Positions 35,801-50,800 are shown, counted from the first letter of the stretch. The stretch: DNA of 52,298 nucleotides from Haplomitrium mnioides (GCA_049999725.1 JBNGIS010022248.1:1-52298), one strand, 5' to 3'. A program made the numbers and translations. Notes: a model not told the origin generated them from the sequence alone.

Positions 35801-38800
35801 TGAGTAGCAAAACAATAGCCAGGTGCCAGTGAAGCACACAACACATATTAAACAGTAATCCAGTAAATAGGATTAGGTGCCAGTGAAGCACACTACACAT
35901 GTTAATCAGTAATCCAGTAAATAGGACTACTATCGTGATAAGCGCTGAGAATTGAATTGAATTGCACTGAATTGAAATAATGCAAGTCCTGAACTGGTCC
36001 AAGGGCAACAGGAACTGAAAACAATGCGCACTATGGTGCAGCAGAGGTAAAAATAAACTATAAAGACCATATACCAAAGAGTCAAAGAAATAAGATGGCT
36101 CGGAGTACCCCAGCCAACCATAATATGCATGTGCTCAAACTCTAGCACTAACATAACACCAACTGAAATAGTAACCAACTACATCTGCAGATGCCGATAG
36201 GCATCAAATGCCTTAAGCAGATGTAAGTGGGTAGGGGTTTAGTAGTGGAAGCTATCGGAAGAAGAGAGCCAGCCAGCATTGGTCCGAACAGCTGAGAAAT
36301 GCTTGAAGTGTGCAAGGACTGTCAGCGAAAAGGCCATAGAATTGTCCCCGAATTTGTCCTCAGGGACTTGTAGAGGACTTGAGTGGGTGGGTGTAATCCA
36401 ATACAGCGGGAGGTTTAGCTCTTGTAGCCTTTCCCAGAGTTTGCACCATGAGACTAAATTGAATAGAAAGACTAGCAACCCAAAAACACATTAGAAAAAA
36501 ACCCAAAAAAACCACTAGAGGAGCAGTGTCATGATGCGCACAGTGTTTTTCTAGTACTTGCCTGACCTCTAAACAACACTAAACCTCTAATCCAAAGAAT
36601 AGGATTGCAAATCTTTCAATAACAATTATTCCAGTACGGACTTTGTGTTGTAGAGGTTATTTCATGTTGGAAATATCAAAAACGATTTGATATATTGCAG
36701 CAGCGAAAATCCACTTTAGATGAGAATCGTGAGAAAAGGGAAAGGGAAAACGTCAGCTTGCTGCAGGGGTTCGCCTGACAGCAGATTCGCGAACTCCTTC
36801 CAGACACGAAAAACGCAGGTCGACTTCCAGACACGAAAACACGACCTCCTTCTGGACACGAAAACGCGACCTCCTTCCAGGTGAAATCTCACCTCCTTGC
36901 GATGCACGAAACTCAGCCTAAGCACTTCGTGGGAAGTTAGCTTGCAGAAAAAAGGGTCACCTCTGCTACGCGATGCCACCTTTGGTGAGAAAAACGAATC
37001 ACCTCCTCTGCACACGATTCTCCCTTGAATGCACAAAAACGGGTTACAGGAATTGTGTTTGCAATGAGGATGCATAGAGCTCCTCTTCTTCAGTATTATA
37101 TACACAATACAATACCAGCCTTTGGCTGGATTTCTATGGGCACCCTTGTTCAAAATCTGTGGGCGCTTGAATCAGTGCAGGTGAAGCAGACTTTCTACGA
37201 GGATGGACAAGAGCTGCATATTCAATATTCACCTACACTACCTGTGTCTTTTCTGCCTATGAGCACATGCACGATGCATGTGCTTAATCTATCTTATGAA
37301 AGGGACAAGAATCATAAATGTCCCTAAGGGGCCTTCTGGTGCTGACACGTGTCACCACCAGGTGCCTCCACATGGCACTATCCCCAAATTCCTCTCTAAA
37401 CTAGTTAGGAGCTAAACTAGTGAAGAAAGTAAGTTTCTGTACAAATGAATATGCTCACCAAAATGTGAGCTGCCAATTTTCAACACTCCCACTCAGCGAA
37501 CCATTTTCACACCAAGCATGTTGATGAATTCCTCATGCTTGTCCCTTGGTAGTGCTTTGGTTAGCACATCTGCTGCCATGTCACCTGTTCTGCAGAATTG
37601 CAGCTCGATGTCCTGTCCCACCTTTTCCCTGACAAAGTGGTACTGGATATCAATGTGTTTGGTCTTCAAGTGATAAGTTGGATTCTTGGCCAACGATATA
37701 CAACCCTGATTATCCTCACAAATAGTGGTGGGTTTATCCAGCTTAAAACCCACATCTTCCAGCAGCCTCCTTAGCCACACAGCCTCTTTGGTGGCTTGAG
37801 TAAGAGCCATGTATTCTGCCTCACATGTTGACAAGGCAACTGATGTTTGCCTCTTACTACACCAGCTTACTGAACCTCCTCCCATCAGAAAAGCATATCC
37901 AGATGTGGACTTTCCATCATCCTTGCTGCCTGCATAGTCGGAGTCACTGTATCCGATCAGTGAACTGTTGCTGATCTCAGTGGATTCCAGATATCCACTG
38001 TACTCCAGCACATGATCCTTGGAGCCTTGAAGGTACCTGAAAATTCCTTTCACTGCAAGCCAGTGAGTCATTCCGGGGTTGGACACAAACCTTGAGGCAA
38101 CTCCCACTGCATAGCCTAATTCAGACTGCCTACTGCACTTCAACCTCCTTTTGTTCCAGATCCCATCCTTGATTGACCTCACACCAGCTAATGGAGTGTA
38201 GACTGCCTTGCAATCTCCCATTCCATTCCTTTCAAGAATTTTCCTAATACAGATCTTTTGATTCAGTGTGATCTTCCTTGCATGTCCATCCCTTTGAACA
38301 TGTGTCCTAAGAAGATAGTGAATCTCTGTCATTTCAAATGTCATCTCCAGGTCCTTGACCTGATTCAACTGCTCCAGATCATTGCTGATCATCACTATGT
38401 CATCTACATAGCTGACAAAACTCACAATGTTCTTCCCTCTCTCCAGGTGTAAAACACTGTGATCTGCATAACTCCTAAAGTTCTTCTCCATCAGATGTGT
38501 GTCAATCCACTGGTACCATACCCTAGATGCTTGCTTGAGGCCATATATAATGCCTTGTTTTATCTGCACACAAAGCATTCCTTTCTCTCACAACAAATTC
38601 TTCTGGCTGCTGCATGTAGATCTCTCACTCAAGATCTCCATTCAAGAATCCCATCTTGACATCTACTTGAGGTGCTTCTCAGTCCATCATTGCAGCAATA
38701 GCCAACAGACACCTGATTGAAGAAAACTTTGCAACCGGTGCAAAGGTTTCTGTGTAAACCAACCCCGGCCATCTGTGTAAATCCTTTGGCAACCAGCCTT

Positions 38801-41800
38801 GCCTTGTCATTTTCCACAGACCCATTAACTTGGTACTTGACCTTGAGTACCCACTTACACCCCATGGCTTTCCTCCCCTTGGGCAACTTGGTTTGGAGTT
38901 CAGGTCTGGTTTTATGGAGTGAATCAACTCCTTAGAAACCACCTCCCATGCCTGGGTATCCTCCCTGAACAACGCCTCCTTTAGTGTTAGTGGATCATCA
39001 CCATGGTCACATTGATTCCCAATGTGTCTGGCACTGCCAGATCCATTGTCACTAGCTATTTGCTCAGCCAACCAGAACGCTTGGCACAAAATTCTCTCCT
39101 TCCACAAATGTCCTCTCATATACTACTGGCACTCCCACTACTGGAATGATTCCTGTGCCAGATCCATTGTCACTAGCTATTTGCTCAGCCAACCAGAACG
39201 CTTGGCACAACGTTCTCTCCTTCCACAAATGTCCTCTCATATACTACTGGCACTCCCACTACTGGAATGATTCCTAGCGTTGTCTCCAATTTCAGATTCT
39301 GTCCCAGATGTGAGGTGCCTGGCACATCACTTGTGTACTTCACCATTATCTCCTTTCCTTTGGAGATCCCAACCTGCTCCTTTGCCAATTGCAGGTGACC
39401 TGCTTGTCAGATCCTCTGACAGTCATCAAACACTACTTCCTGACCCCTGATTATCTGCTTTGTCTCACAATAGAACAGCCTGTACCCCTTGCAGTTCTTC
39501 CCAATATCTCAGAAACACACACTTGACAGTTTTTGAATGCAACTTCCCTCACAGTTCTTGAGGTACTAATGCATATAGCCAAAAATTCTGAGATGTGAAA
39601 CATCAGGCTACTTACCTGACCAAGCTTCCTCTGGTGCCATATTGCTCACAGCCTTGGTGCACCGATTCCTGAGAGAGACTGCTGTGTTCACAGCCTTAGC
39701 CCAGAAAATCCTCTGGATGTACCTTGCACAGAAAATGCTTCCTTGCATTCTCCATGATTGTCCTATACATCCTTCCTGCCACACCATTCTGTGATGGAGA
39801 ATCCCCTGCTCTGAGTTGTGCTTGATCCTATGCTTTCTTAGATTGATCCATACTCTCTTAGAAAGCTTTCAACCCCTTGGACATATACTCCCTTCCCCAT
39901 CTGTATGGAGTATCTTCACCATAATTTTCTTGGCCTTTTCTTAGCCCTTAAAACTATGAAACATAGCAAAGCAATCACTTTTGGACTTCACATGTCATGT
40001 ACAAATGATTTTATATTGAAAATCAATGAAGAAACAACAGCTTCCTTCCCTTGATACATTAATTACTAGTCCAAACTCCCACTGTCTGGACAGTCCAGTC
40101 CAGACACCATGGCTTTCTACCTCAAGGTGTTCAAACGTTGAGCTCCAAATGTCCAAGTCTTTGATGCCACAAATGGGCATTCTCTGTACTGGTCACAACA
40201 TTGGCCTGTGCCTCCTTCAGGGGACTGCTGCACAGCTTGTACAGCATGTTCTCCATGATTCCTTGCCCTATGATTTCCTCAGTTGGGCTGTAAATCTTAG
40301 CTCCCCTGTTATCCATCCAGAACCCATACCTGTCCTCAGACATGCACCTAACAGAGAGTAGGTTCTTGCTTAGTCCTGGGACATACAATACCCTGGAAAA
40401 ATTTGCCTTTGTTGATTTTAATCCTAGGTGCATGGTGACTAATATTTCTCTAGCTTGATAAGCCATCAAATGCCTTGCATCACCTAGGTACACTGCTGTG
40501 GGATGAATGTCCAGCAGTGTATTGAACCAGTCTTTTCTGCCAGTGCAATGATTTGTGGCACCTGAATCAAGGTACCACACATCTTCCTCAGATGTCTTCT
40601 CAGCACTTGCCATGAGCACCAAGTTCTTGGCCTCATCCTTGATGTCAGTGTCTGATCTGACATCGACATCTGACTTCTTAATTTCAGCAACATTAGCCTG
40701 TGCCTTGTCCTGCTTGTCCTTGCCACCATTTGCAACTGCCTTGCCTTTGCCCTTGTTGCCCTTTGCCTTCTCTGGACAGTACCTTGCAATGTGGTCAGGC
40801 TTGTTACAGTAAAAGCAGTTCCCACTGGATGGGTTGCTCCCACTCTGGGACTTTCCACCTTGATTTGTCCTGATCCCTTTGCCTTTGGTGAACAAGGCAG
40901 AACCTTGATCAGGCCTGCCCAGACGCTCCTTTCTCCTGGTTTCCTCAGCCAGGAGCCTGGTAATTGCTTCATCTAAAGTCAGCCCGCTCAGATTGCTCTC
41001 TAGTGAGTGCAACAAAATATCATAGGACTCAGGTAAGCTTGCCAGCAAGATTTGAACATTTCCTCCTTGAGGCCTTTGGCTGGATTTCTATGGGCACCCT
41101 TGTTCAAAATCTGTGGGCGCTTGAATCAGTGCAGGTGAAGCAGACTTTCTACGAGTATGGACAAGAGCTGCATATTCAATATTCACCTACACTACCTGTG
41201 TCTTTTCTGCCTGTGAGCACATGCACAATGCATGTGCTTAATCTATCTCATGAAAGGGACAAGAATCATAAATGTCCCTAAGGGGCCTTCTGGTGCTGAC
41301 ACGTGTCACCACCAGGTGCCTCCATATGGCACTATCCCCAAATTCCTCTCTAAACTAGTTAGGAGCTAAACTAGTGAAGAAAGTAAATTTCTGTACAAAT
41401 GAACATGCTCACCAAAATGTGCGCTGCCAATTTTCAACATTTCAACCTGGCTATATAGCTGCATTAGCAGGTATTGTGGCTCAGGCTTCAGCCCATGTCA
41501 CAGAAGTCTCTTTCTGCCTTCATGTTGCAGCTGAAGGGAGAACAATTGGGATGTCCCCAGGCAGGTTTGAGAAATTCAATATTCTACAGAGCACTTTGCA
41601 TACCCAAGGCCATCAAATGGGTAGAGATTGTAAACCGGTTGAATTCAAGTTGCAATGAACCATCTGAGAGAGCCAGAAGGAAGTCAACAAGAATGCAAGG
41701 ATTTTCCAACTGAAAAACATGCAAGGTACAATGATGCGCATTGTGTTTTTCAAGTACTCGCAATAGACCTCTAACAATACCAGACCTCCAATCCAGTAAA

Positions 41801-44800
41801 TAGGAATGCAAATCTTTCAATAACAATTCTTCCAGTGTGGACTTAGTCGTGTACAAGTTATTTCAACCTGCTTATATAGCTGGCATTAGCAGGTATTGCG
41901 GCTCAGGCTTCAGCTCATGTCACAAGGTCCCTTTCTGCCTTAATGTTGCAGCTGTTAAGGGACAACCATTGGGATGGTCCCAGAGAAGTTTGAGCACTTC
42001 GGGTATACCCAAGGCCAATCCAGGGACTCAAATGGATAGAGATTGTAAACTGGTTGAATTCAAGTTGCAATTAACCATCTGAGAGAGCCGGCGGGAGTCA
42101 ACAAGAATGCCAGGATTTTCTAACTGAAAACGTGTAAGGTAATCATGATCAGGTAGGAAGATAGATCCTCAGATTGCAACACTTTCAAATACATATTAGT
42201 TATGAAGTTGTGGAGAGCAAAACTAACCACAAAAACAATTCAATGGAAGCTGCAATAGTCTAGGAAAAACCTACACTTATCACAACTGTGCACGCATAGA
42301 GTGCAGCCTTGACAATGTGGTGTCAGACACAAAGTTTCAGACTATTCAGCCTCATCATGTGTAGCAGTGACAAGCTGCCACAACTTTCTGCTGGTTTCGT
42401 CAGTTCCCGACAGCAGGTCCTGATCAATCGTCGTACTGAGTTTCTGCCACTTTCCGGAAGTAACGGGAAAACTCAGTCATGATGATGCCTAGCACTCCAC
42501 CAAGAATCCAACTAATCAAAATCTGTCAACTCTCAAGCATCGGCTTGCGACATCATTCATTTCACTTTAGTTTGATCTTGTGAAGCAAACATCCAAGAGC
42601 ATAACTCCCAGAGAGGTCTGCTGAAAAGTTAGTGATTGGGGCCTTCTGCTCCCTGAACATAGCACATGAAGCACATCACTGGTGACTACTTGGATGCAGA
42701 ACATCCGCTAAAGTCACTGAATATATTAGTTATGAAGCTGTGGAGAGCAAAACTAACCACAACAACACTTTCAGATAGTACCATGTCATGCTATGCTGGC
42801 TGCAGAACCAAGTAACTTAATGGAACAGTTCTACAACGAACTAGTCCACCACTGGATAGCATGGAAACCTCGAAAATGTGTTTTTGGCTAAAAAGAACTT
42901 TAGAATTACCACATCACCCGACCAGCGTGCTGCCAAATCAAGAGACTCTCCTTGTACACCACTACATCGTGGCCTGCGGACTGACAATGTTCCTTGGCCC
43001 CTCCTCTTCTGAAAATTTAAGGTAACCTCTGCCTGTTGAGCCAAAATAAACAATAAGGTATTCCACATACAAATCAGAAAACAATAATATGGGACCTAAT
43101 CAAACCAATGTACTATTAGATGCATAAATAACATCACTAGACACACATAACTCTCAAACTACAAACTTAATATTATGAAAAACATATCAAACTAAGTTCA
43201 CACCTTCTGAACTGCACCACGCAATGAGGCAAGTTCAAGCTCATCCAGTTGAAGATTACGTATCTGATTCCAAATTCCATTCACCCTTAGTTATAGCCAA
43301 TCTCTGTTGGCGAATCATTGGCAATCCCATCAACAAAGGCAGAGTCAGTAATACAAACAGAGACTTACTGTTGCAAAACAAGTTCAGAAGATCACATTAA
43401 TTTAAAGCACTTTCTTGAATAAGGGGTAAGAAATAGGAGAATAAACCTCCAGCTTTGCAGAGAAACCAGGTTGATAGTGTATATCTGTTCGTAGTTGACC
43501 TCTAAGCAGAGAGAAAGATGCACCAGCTCTAGGGTCATTGGAAAAAGACTCCCTACCAGATGAATGCAGGTCTTTAGACACATGAACCTGCAGGTGCTCA
43601 TCTGGCCTCCCTGTGGCATTCAGCTGCAGTAATTGATCACCAAATTAAAACTTTGTGCCATGAATAAACTTCAACATTGGCTAGGAAGTCTATTGACTAT
43701 CCTAGTTACATGAGAGTCTGCTAACAGTTGCAAAGTATTTAAGCTTGATCAATACTATAAAAAGTAAGAGCTGAACATCAACAGATTCATTGAAAGTCAC
43801 CATATATACAGCATCTAGATCTTAGCTATAAAAACCAAAAATGTTCTCATTTGAGGTTGCGCATAAGCAAATTAGAAATGTCCAAAACAATATGAATTTC
43901 AAGTGTGAGTTTCCATTACCTTGAAACTCGTAGGTGACAGGTCCAGAGATCCACTCAAGTATGGAGCCACTAGCAACTGATTCACCTTTACCCCTGACAG
44001 AGATACCTCACCAATCAAACCTAGAATTTCAGGCTTCTGTGTTGTTTGAGGTACAATCTTGCTTTTTCTTACACTTGTTAAATTGGGCTCCAAATCACCA
44101 TTGTGTGTTATTGATTCTGTATCATTCTCCAGGCTAGCATCATTATTGGGAACACGTCCATTGAATTTTACCTTTCCTGTAACTTTCATCTGCGATGAAT
44201 GAGGGATAGGGGAGCTCATGGGTGCCATACCCATCACATCAAATCCCCTTAAGCGAAGATCAAGATCAAGACCTTCCAATGTGGGCAGGCTAGGTGGCTT
44301 AAACTCGAATAAATTATGCTCTGAATGACTAGGAAATGGGGGGTACAAAGTGTGAACTTTGGTGGAAAGATCAAATGTAAAGGCAGAGGAGTTGAGGCTT
44401 ATTGCTTCTCTAGAGATGTGAATATCACCATGTGCTCCCTTAAATGATCCTTGGGCTTCTGGCATATCCCACTTCACATCAAAAACCCTGATTCCAAAGC
44501 CAACAAACAACCTTAATTAACTATTCAACACTGCAACAATGATGCAACTAACACAGCTGAAATGATACTTCAGAAAGTTTTCACTTGAAAATGAGCATCC
44601 ACTCTGAGAGGAGCTAACTCAAGAAATCAACCCATGTAACATACACATCAAAAAACACTTTGAGCCCTTCTGCATTCAACCCCTTTCTTTTTTGTTTTTT
44701 TCTGACTGAAAACAAACAACATTGCTCACTTCCATGCATTCAACACCTTTCACCTCTGCTAGCTTACATGAGAAAGACATCCACACAGAATGATAATAAG

Positions 44801-47800
44801 TTTTCATTTGAAAATGTACATCCACTCTGAGAGGAGCTAACTCAAGAAATCATCCCATGTAACATACACATCAAAAACTCTTTGAGCCCTTCTGCATCCA
44901 ACCTTTTTCTTTTTTCTTTTTGTGACTGAAAGCAAGCAACTTTATTACTTTCACGCATCTAACGCCTTTCACCTCTGCTAGCACACATGAGAAAGACATC
45001 CACACAGAACATGAAGAAAAAGATACACTTTCCAAATCTGTACAAGGGATAAATGCCCACATCCAACATTGGTTCGCACCCTACTCTTGAGCAAGATCCT
45101 GAAAAGCAAACAGTTTCCATAGTGAAAGAGCACCTACGGTGATAGAATTGACCCTCGAATTTTGGCCTCCCCATGCATTGGCCCAAAACTTGAAGATGGC
45201 AAATCCATGTTTGCAGGGATGTAATATTTAATTATTGTATCAGTTGCAACTTGTCCCGAGCAATCAATACTCACAGCTGTTAAGTCCAGCTCTCCCTGGC
45301 CAGACAGATGGAAGGTCAATCAAACTCTATTCTATTTATCAGAAGTTCGGAAGTCACACAACAGAAACTATGATGAACCCATTCCCCGTCAAATTTAGAA
45401 ACTCCACACTCAAAGATATCTAAAATAATATAAAATTAAAACCAAGGCTTTGCCTCCTTCAATAGAATTTTAAGCAATGGATTCAGGAAATAGTATGACA
45501 AACCTCAGGACAAATCCACATGTTTCCTGCACCACGAATTTCCCCTCCACCAGAAGGGCTTGCTCTGATGCCATATAAGTCAGCAATCTAGCACAAAAAA
45601 CGCAATTAAATAGTGACAAGCGAGTATAATATCCTTTTTGTTGTACATTGCTCAGCATATCACCTTTAATCCTCAGAAGACAATAGAGAAGTTTGTTATA
45701 CACTCCAGGTCCAGCAAGGAGTTGATCATTTAATCCAATTTTGTTGTATTCAACTCAGGTCTAAACTCAAAAATCCTCTTCTAATGAAGGTTGCATGGGT
45801 TTGGACCCCGGTTTCATTTTAGTATCTGAGTAGAAATTCAGATTCAGCTTCTGCAATCAGTGCAAACTGGCACATGCTGATTCAGGGTCAGTCAACCCAC
45901 TTAAACCCAAAAAAATTTACTAATTGATGGACACTAAACAAAGTCCAGAAGAACCCTGATTTGTTACCATTCTCAGGTCACAAGATGAAATTAACGGATT
46001 TATCTAAATACACATAAAAATTTGATCGACCCTCGACTCTTTCCAGCCACGTCAGTACTCGCAAATATCCATACATCCTTATACAACAGGATACAAAACA
46101 CCAAGCAGGGATTTCACAAATCGGCATTGCTCTCACTCCATGGGGCTTAAGTACTGAGAAAACTTTTCATTCTCAGTGACCCTACTTATTCATGAACGAA
46201 CCTCAGTGAGCTCTAGTGGAACCTATATCATGAAAGAAGGCATGAATGGTAGAAAAACGACTAACTGGTGATGAAAACTGTTAGACTGAATTTCAAGCAG
46301 CTTTAGCTTTTCACCGATTTCTTGACTTGTAAATAGCATTCTTGACAATTGATTGAAGGGCTCAGTCTACTGGTAAAAACAACAAAGTTAAAGCCAGCTT
46401 CTGTCTACACTGGCAGTGTCATCTCATAAAATAAATGGAGGCAAAGCCACACAATTTTAAAGAGTGCTAGTCACCATGCAAAAATCAGTTGGTGATTTTG
46501 CTAACTATTTTAAGTAAATGAATTTTGTAATACTTACACAATTATCCATGTTGAAGGTGAAACTTGCAGATGCACCAACAAATGGAATACGATCATAAGC
46601 AGCAATAGCACCCTTGTTCACATTCTTGGTAATTGCATCTGTTGCTACAGATGGAGCTGTTGCAAATGCCATACTAACATGCTTCCCTGAGACCTCTGCA
46701 CTGCCTTCAAAAATAGGGGCATCAAGGGGGCCTCGACAGTGCACAACGCCCTTCAAAGCCCCCGCCAACTGCAATTTTCACCACGTAAAGTCAACCAGAA
46801 GACAACTTCATGCAATATAAAAGTGGGTTCAACCGACAGACAAATGATTCAGACTATGTAAACTTGTTACACAAAAGATAGAAAACAACAATTATGTGCA
46901 AAATAAATAAATGATCAAAAACATAAAAATCATATTCTGTATACCAAAAATCGTTTCTATATATGATCAGACAATTAACTCACTGGAAATGGAGGAGGGC
47001 GTGCATTAAGGCTTTTCATGAGGGCATTCACTTCCACACTTGATATCTGCCCAAACATCCACCTTGCAACTCAGCTTCGATAAAAAATTATTCATGCCTG
47101 GCAAGCCCTTTCAGGACCATTTATACACATCACTCCATGATTTATTTCCTTGAAATTTTGGTAACAATACTAGGGAGCAGGAGCTCAAAGAGTGGCGAAA
47201 CATGTGCTTGCCTCCCTTTTCACGGTTCCTGCACAGTTCACCCTAGACACATGGACTTTGAGAAAAACACCTATAGAAATAAAAGTCCAAACCTGGCTGC
47301 TGAGACGGTACTCTCCATCTTCTGGATTAAGATCAATGTCCCCAGACACACGCAGTGGGATAGCACCATATGCACCAGAAGTATTATGAAAAAACAAACG
47401 CTGTCCTTGGAAGAAAAGTGTTCCACTGACTCCCTGCCTCAAGTTAACCAAACCCAAATATTTAATATCCAATTTCACATACAATATCTCGTACATTTCA
47501 CCTTTTAAGTAAGGTTACTCAACTCTTTCCAGCAAGAATGCTACATAACGTGATACAGATCCCAACCATTACCTTAAACGCTGAGGGAGCATCCCAAATG
47601 CAAAATTCCAGACCCTTGACATCCAAACGACCACCAAAGTTGGGGAAGTGGTCTTCCTTCATCATCCAGATGTGCATCTACAGCAAGCCTTCCTTCTCAT
47701 CAGTAAGTTCAACAACAGGAGGTTTTAGCAATCTTCTGGGCACAACTACAAAACAAAATCCTCTGATTTACATTTTAGCTCATCCATATTATACCCTTGA

Positions 47801-50800
47801 AGATGTGGATAGCAAAACAACCCACACAGACATTAGAGAGAAAAATAGAGAAACACACAAACATACACACACAACAGAAGAAAGACATGACAGTCACAAA
47901 AGTTTAAAACCAATTATGTGCACCAGAGAGAAACAGCCACAACTCCCTGCTGGTTTCATTAGCTCCTGCAGCAGGTCCAGAGCATGCACAATATAATGCT
48001 CCAATAATGAGGAACATATAAAAATCTTTGTACCAGAGGTTTCCCCACTTTCCAGAGGTAATGAACTAATCAAAATACGTCCATTCTCAAGCTTTAGCTC
48101 TTGGCAACATTCATTCACATTAGTTTGATCTCGTGAAGCAGACATCCAAGACAAAATCATCAGAGAGTTTCTCTTAAAAGATAAGTGATATGGGCCTTCT
48201 GCTGAACATAACAAATGAAGCATATCGCTGGTGACTACTTGGATGCAGAAAATCTGCTAAATGACAGTTACAACAAAACCCTACAGGCAATAGAACTACT
48301 GCAATGTAGAGCGCAGCCTTGACAATGTGATGCCAGTAACAAAGTTTCCAACCAATCAGCCTCACATTACCAACATCAAGATAGCAACATGAAAGTTCCA
48401 ATAGTAGGAAAACACCTCCACAATAAAAACGTAGTGTACAGCATTCACAGTGTCAGTGTCAGACAAATCAGCTTTATCATGACAAACTGCCACACCTCTG
48501 TGCTAGGTTCATCAGGTCAGATTCTGACAGCAGATTCAGATCATGCACAATACTATGCTTAAACTCATGGCTGCACCATTATACAAATTTTTGTAATAAA
48601 TTCCTGCCACTTCCTGGTAGTAAGAGAAGACTCAGTCATGAACATACTCAACCTAGAAACACTGGCATTCTGTCCTTATGGCCCTAGGGCTGGCTCTGGA
48701 CCTTAAATCGAATTCATTCGTTCATTCATTCAGCAAATACACTACGAATTTAAGAAAATACCTCCCCACTTGCCCTGCCATTTGACCAATCCAAAGGGAT
48801 CTCCAATAATCTTTCAAAAAGCTGTTCCCAAACCATACAAAGAGGCAAATTAGAAGGTCCTCACCCCTGAACATGTCCACGATAGTGAGGAGTGAAAGGT
48901 TGAGTATAATATAAACTTTGCACAGGAGAAACTTCAACTTACAGGAGCAAATATATTCTGAGCCTTGAGTTTGATGTCCCATTTCTGCTTTGCCAAATCA
49001 ACAGCAATTTTTAAAAAGAGCTTTCCTCCATCACCTAACATATTTCCTGTCCGCCATTCCTTAGGGTTCCCTGACACTTGCGCATTAATTTCCTCATATG
49101 CACTACCCCGAAATTGAACACTGCCACTCACGTTCTCCATGACCCTGATCAATTGTACATCTTAATCAGCATTATCAATGGAATAAAACTAAGGTAGCTA
49201 AGCAAATAGTTAATCAAGATGATCTGAACTGAAGATTTAAAAAATTAACCACCAGTAAATCAAAAATAAAGAAGTCACAGACTGAGAGAACATAAACCAA
49301 TTACTCAATAAATAAGAAAAACAAAGGCAATGGTGGATTCATTAATGGGAACAAAAAAAGAAAAATTACTGGCAACCTACAGTAAGATTAAATACAGAAT
49401 CGCATTTTTTCTATGCTACAAACCACACAACAAAATCATATTCAACATCCTATAACCTCAGAATCAAAATCTTACGAGGCATCTGCACCAGTAGTTCTAG
49501 CCTTCTAGAGCATACCGGGGTTCACAATCGCCATATCCCAACAGCATGAGGGTGCCATCTCGGAAGTGGACAGAGTTCAATGATACAGGAAGATATCCCT
49601 CTGACTGCGGTTTCATAGGCGTAGCATTCATTGGTGATGTAATGTCGCTCTCCAGACAGGTATGAGTTTTTGCAAATGCTATTCTACCTTCTTCTTCAAT
49701 TTTCCCAGCCACCATTTCAAAGTAGGCACAAGCTGCTGCTGCACTTCGATCAAGATTTTTCAGCTGTAGACAAGCTTTGGTTGCAGGATGACTCTTCCTC
49801 TGCATCCATCCTCGAAGGAGTCTCCCTGTCACAGGCCTCACCATGTGGGTATCGAGCCATGTTTTAGTCAACATCACAGAACTCTTGGCCTCAAACCCAC
49901 TTCCTAATTCCTCCTCTACAAAACTCCCATCGATGTCAGCTTGGGCACTTTCCTCTGAGTGCCCTATGCTTTCAGAATTTTCCTTCTCCACTTGTGCATC
50001 TATAGTTGATTCAAAACCTCTGGATTCTTCTCTTTCTCTTTTAAACCTGGTATTCTCTCTACATGAAATTTTGTATCCATTTCTTGCTGCATCTCCTGCT
50101 GCCTTTTGCCTCTCTTTTAAAAACCTGGAAACTGCCGTTTCTCTGTAGACTCGTCTGACTTTTGTGCGCAAATCAATGTTTGCCTCTGAGCTGTGCCGAA
50201 CTGGTTTTTTTTCTTCAGAGGCTGTGAGAGGAATTCCTAACCATGTCCAATCTTCTTTCTGGGACACTAATACGTGCGGTTGAGCAAGCACCACATCCAC
50301 AACAAGTTGACCTCTCTGAAGACTAGCCAGGGGTAGAATCCTTATTTCAACACCAGGAAGCTCCCCGCATGAAAATTCCTCCTTGTTCGGACCCACAGAA
50401 CAGGGACCTAAGGTCAGGCCAAAAGGTGAAATGCTTTGCACTCTACCGAGCTCGATTTCTCGACCAAAATATCGGCCCACCGTAGCAGCAATAGGAGGCA
50501 GGAACTTGCTCTCCACGTAAGCTTGCGTTTTGGCCTGGCCGTACAGAGCACCGCCACCCATCAACACCAAAGCAGCTATCCACGCAGATTTCTTGACTAG
50601 ACTTTTCCCTTGCCGGTGAGTCCATGGTTGCTGGGTTATCTGCTCTGTGCCTGCTCCGTTTTGAGAGGAGCTTCGGTGACCACTCTGCCACCACTGACGT
50701 CCAGGTGAAAATTGGGTAGAAGATTCACTCCTAGTTGCAGGCAGTCGAGAAAAGCGTGTTTTCTCGGAGATTCTGCGAGATGCAACCACAGTGAGGTTCT

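Larger units (their letters stand above)
36665..41439 (-). mobile_element. Ty1/copia retrotransposon nested in TIC236 intron 13
   Basis: Flanked by the 5-bp duplication TTTCA and bounded by TGTTGGAA and TTTTCAACA ends. The orientation is minus, the same as TIC236. The 3' LTR is complete (36665-37485, 821 bp). The 5' LTR keeps only its outer 368 bp (41072-41439), because a deletion removed its inner half, the primer-binding site and the first half of gag. The shared 368 bp differ at 8 positions (about 98% identity). Gag C-terminus, protease, integrase relics, RT and RNase H follow in copia order. As intronic sequence it must be spliced out of TIC236 pre-mRNA. Confidence 0.93.
36531..42141. repeat. 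Two tandem units of about 410 bp, the first split by copia element 2
   Basis: Unit B runs from 41731 to about 42141. Unit A is 36531-36664 continued at 41445-41730 on the far side of the inserted element. Shared landmarks in order are ATGATGCGCA, TGCAAATCTTTCAATAACAATT, the target site TTTCAACCTG, TTAGCAGGTATTG, GGTTGAATTCAAGTTGCAAT and ACCATCTGAGAGAGCC. The duplication predates the insertion, because unit B is uninterrupted. Confidence 0.88.
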
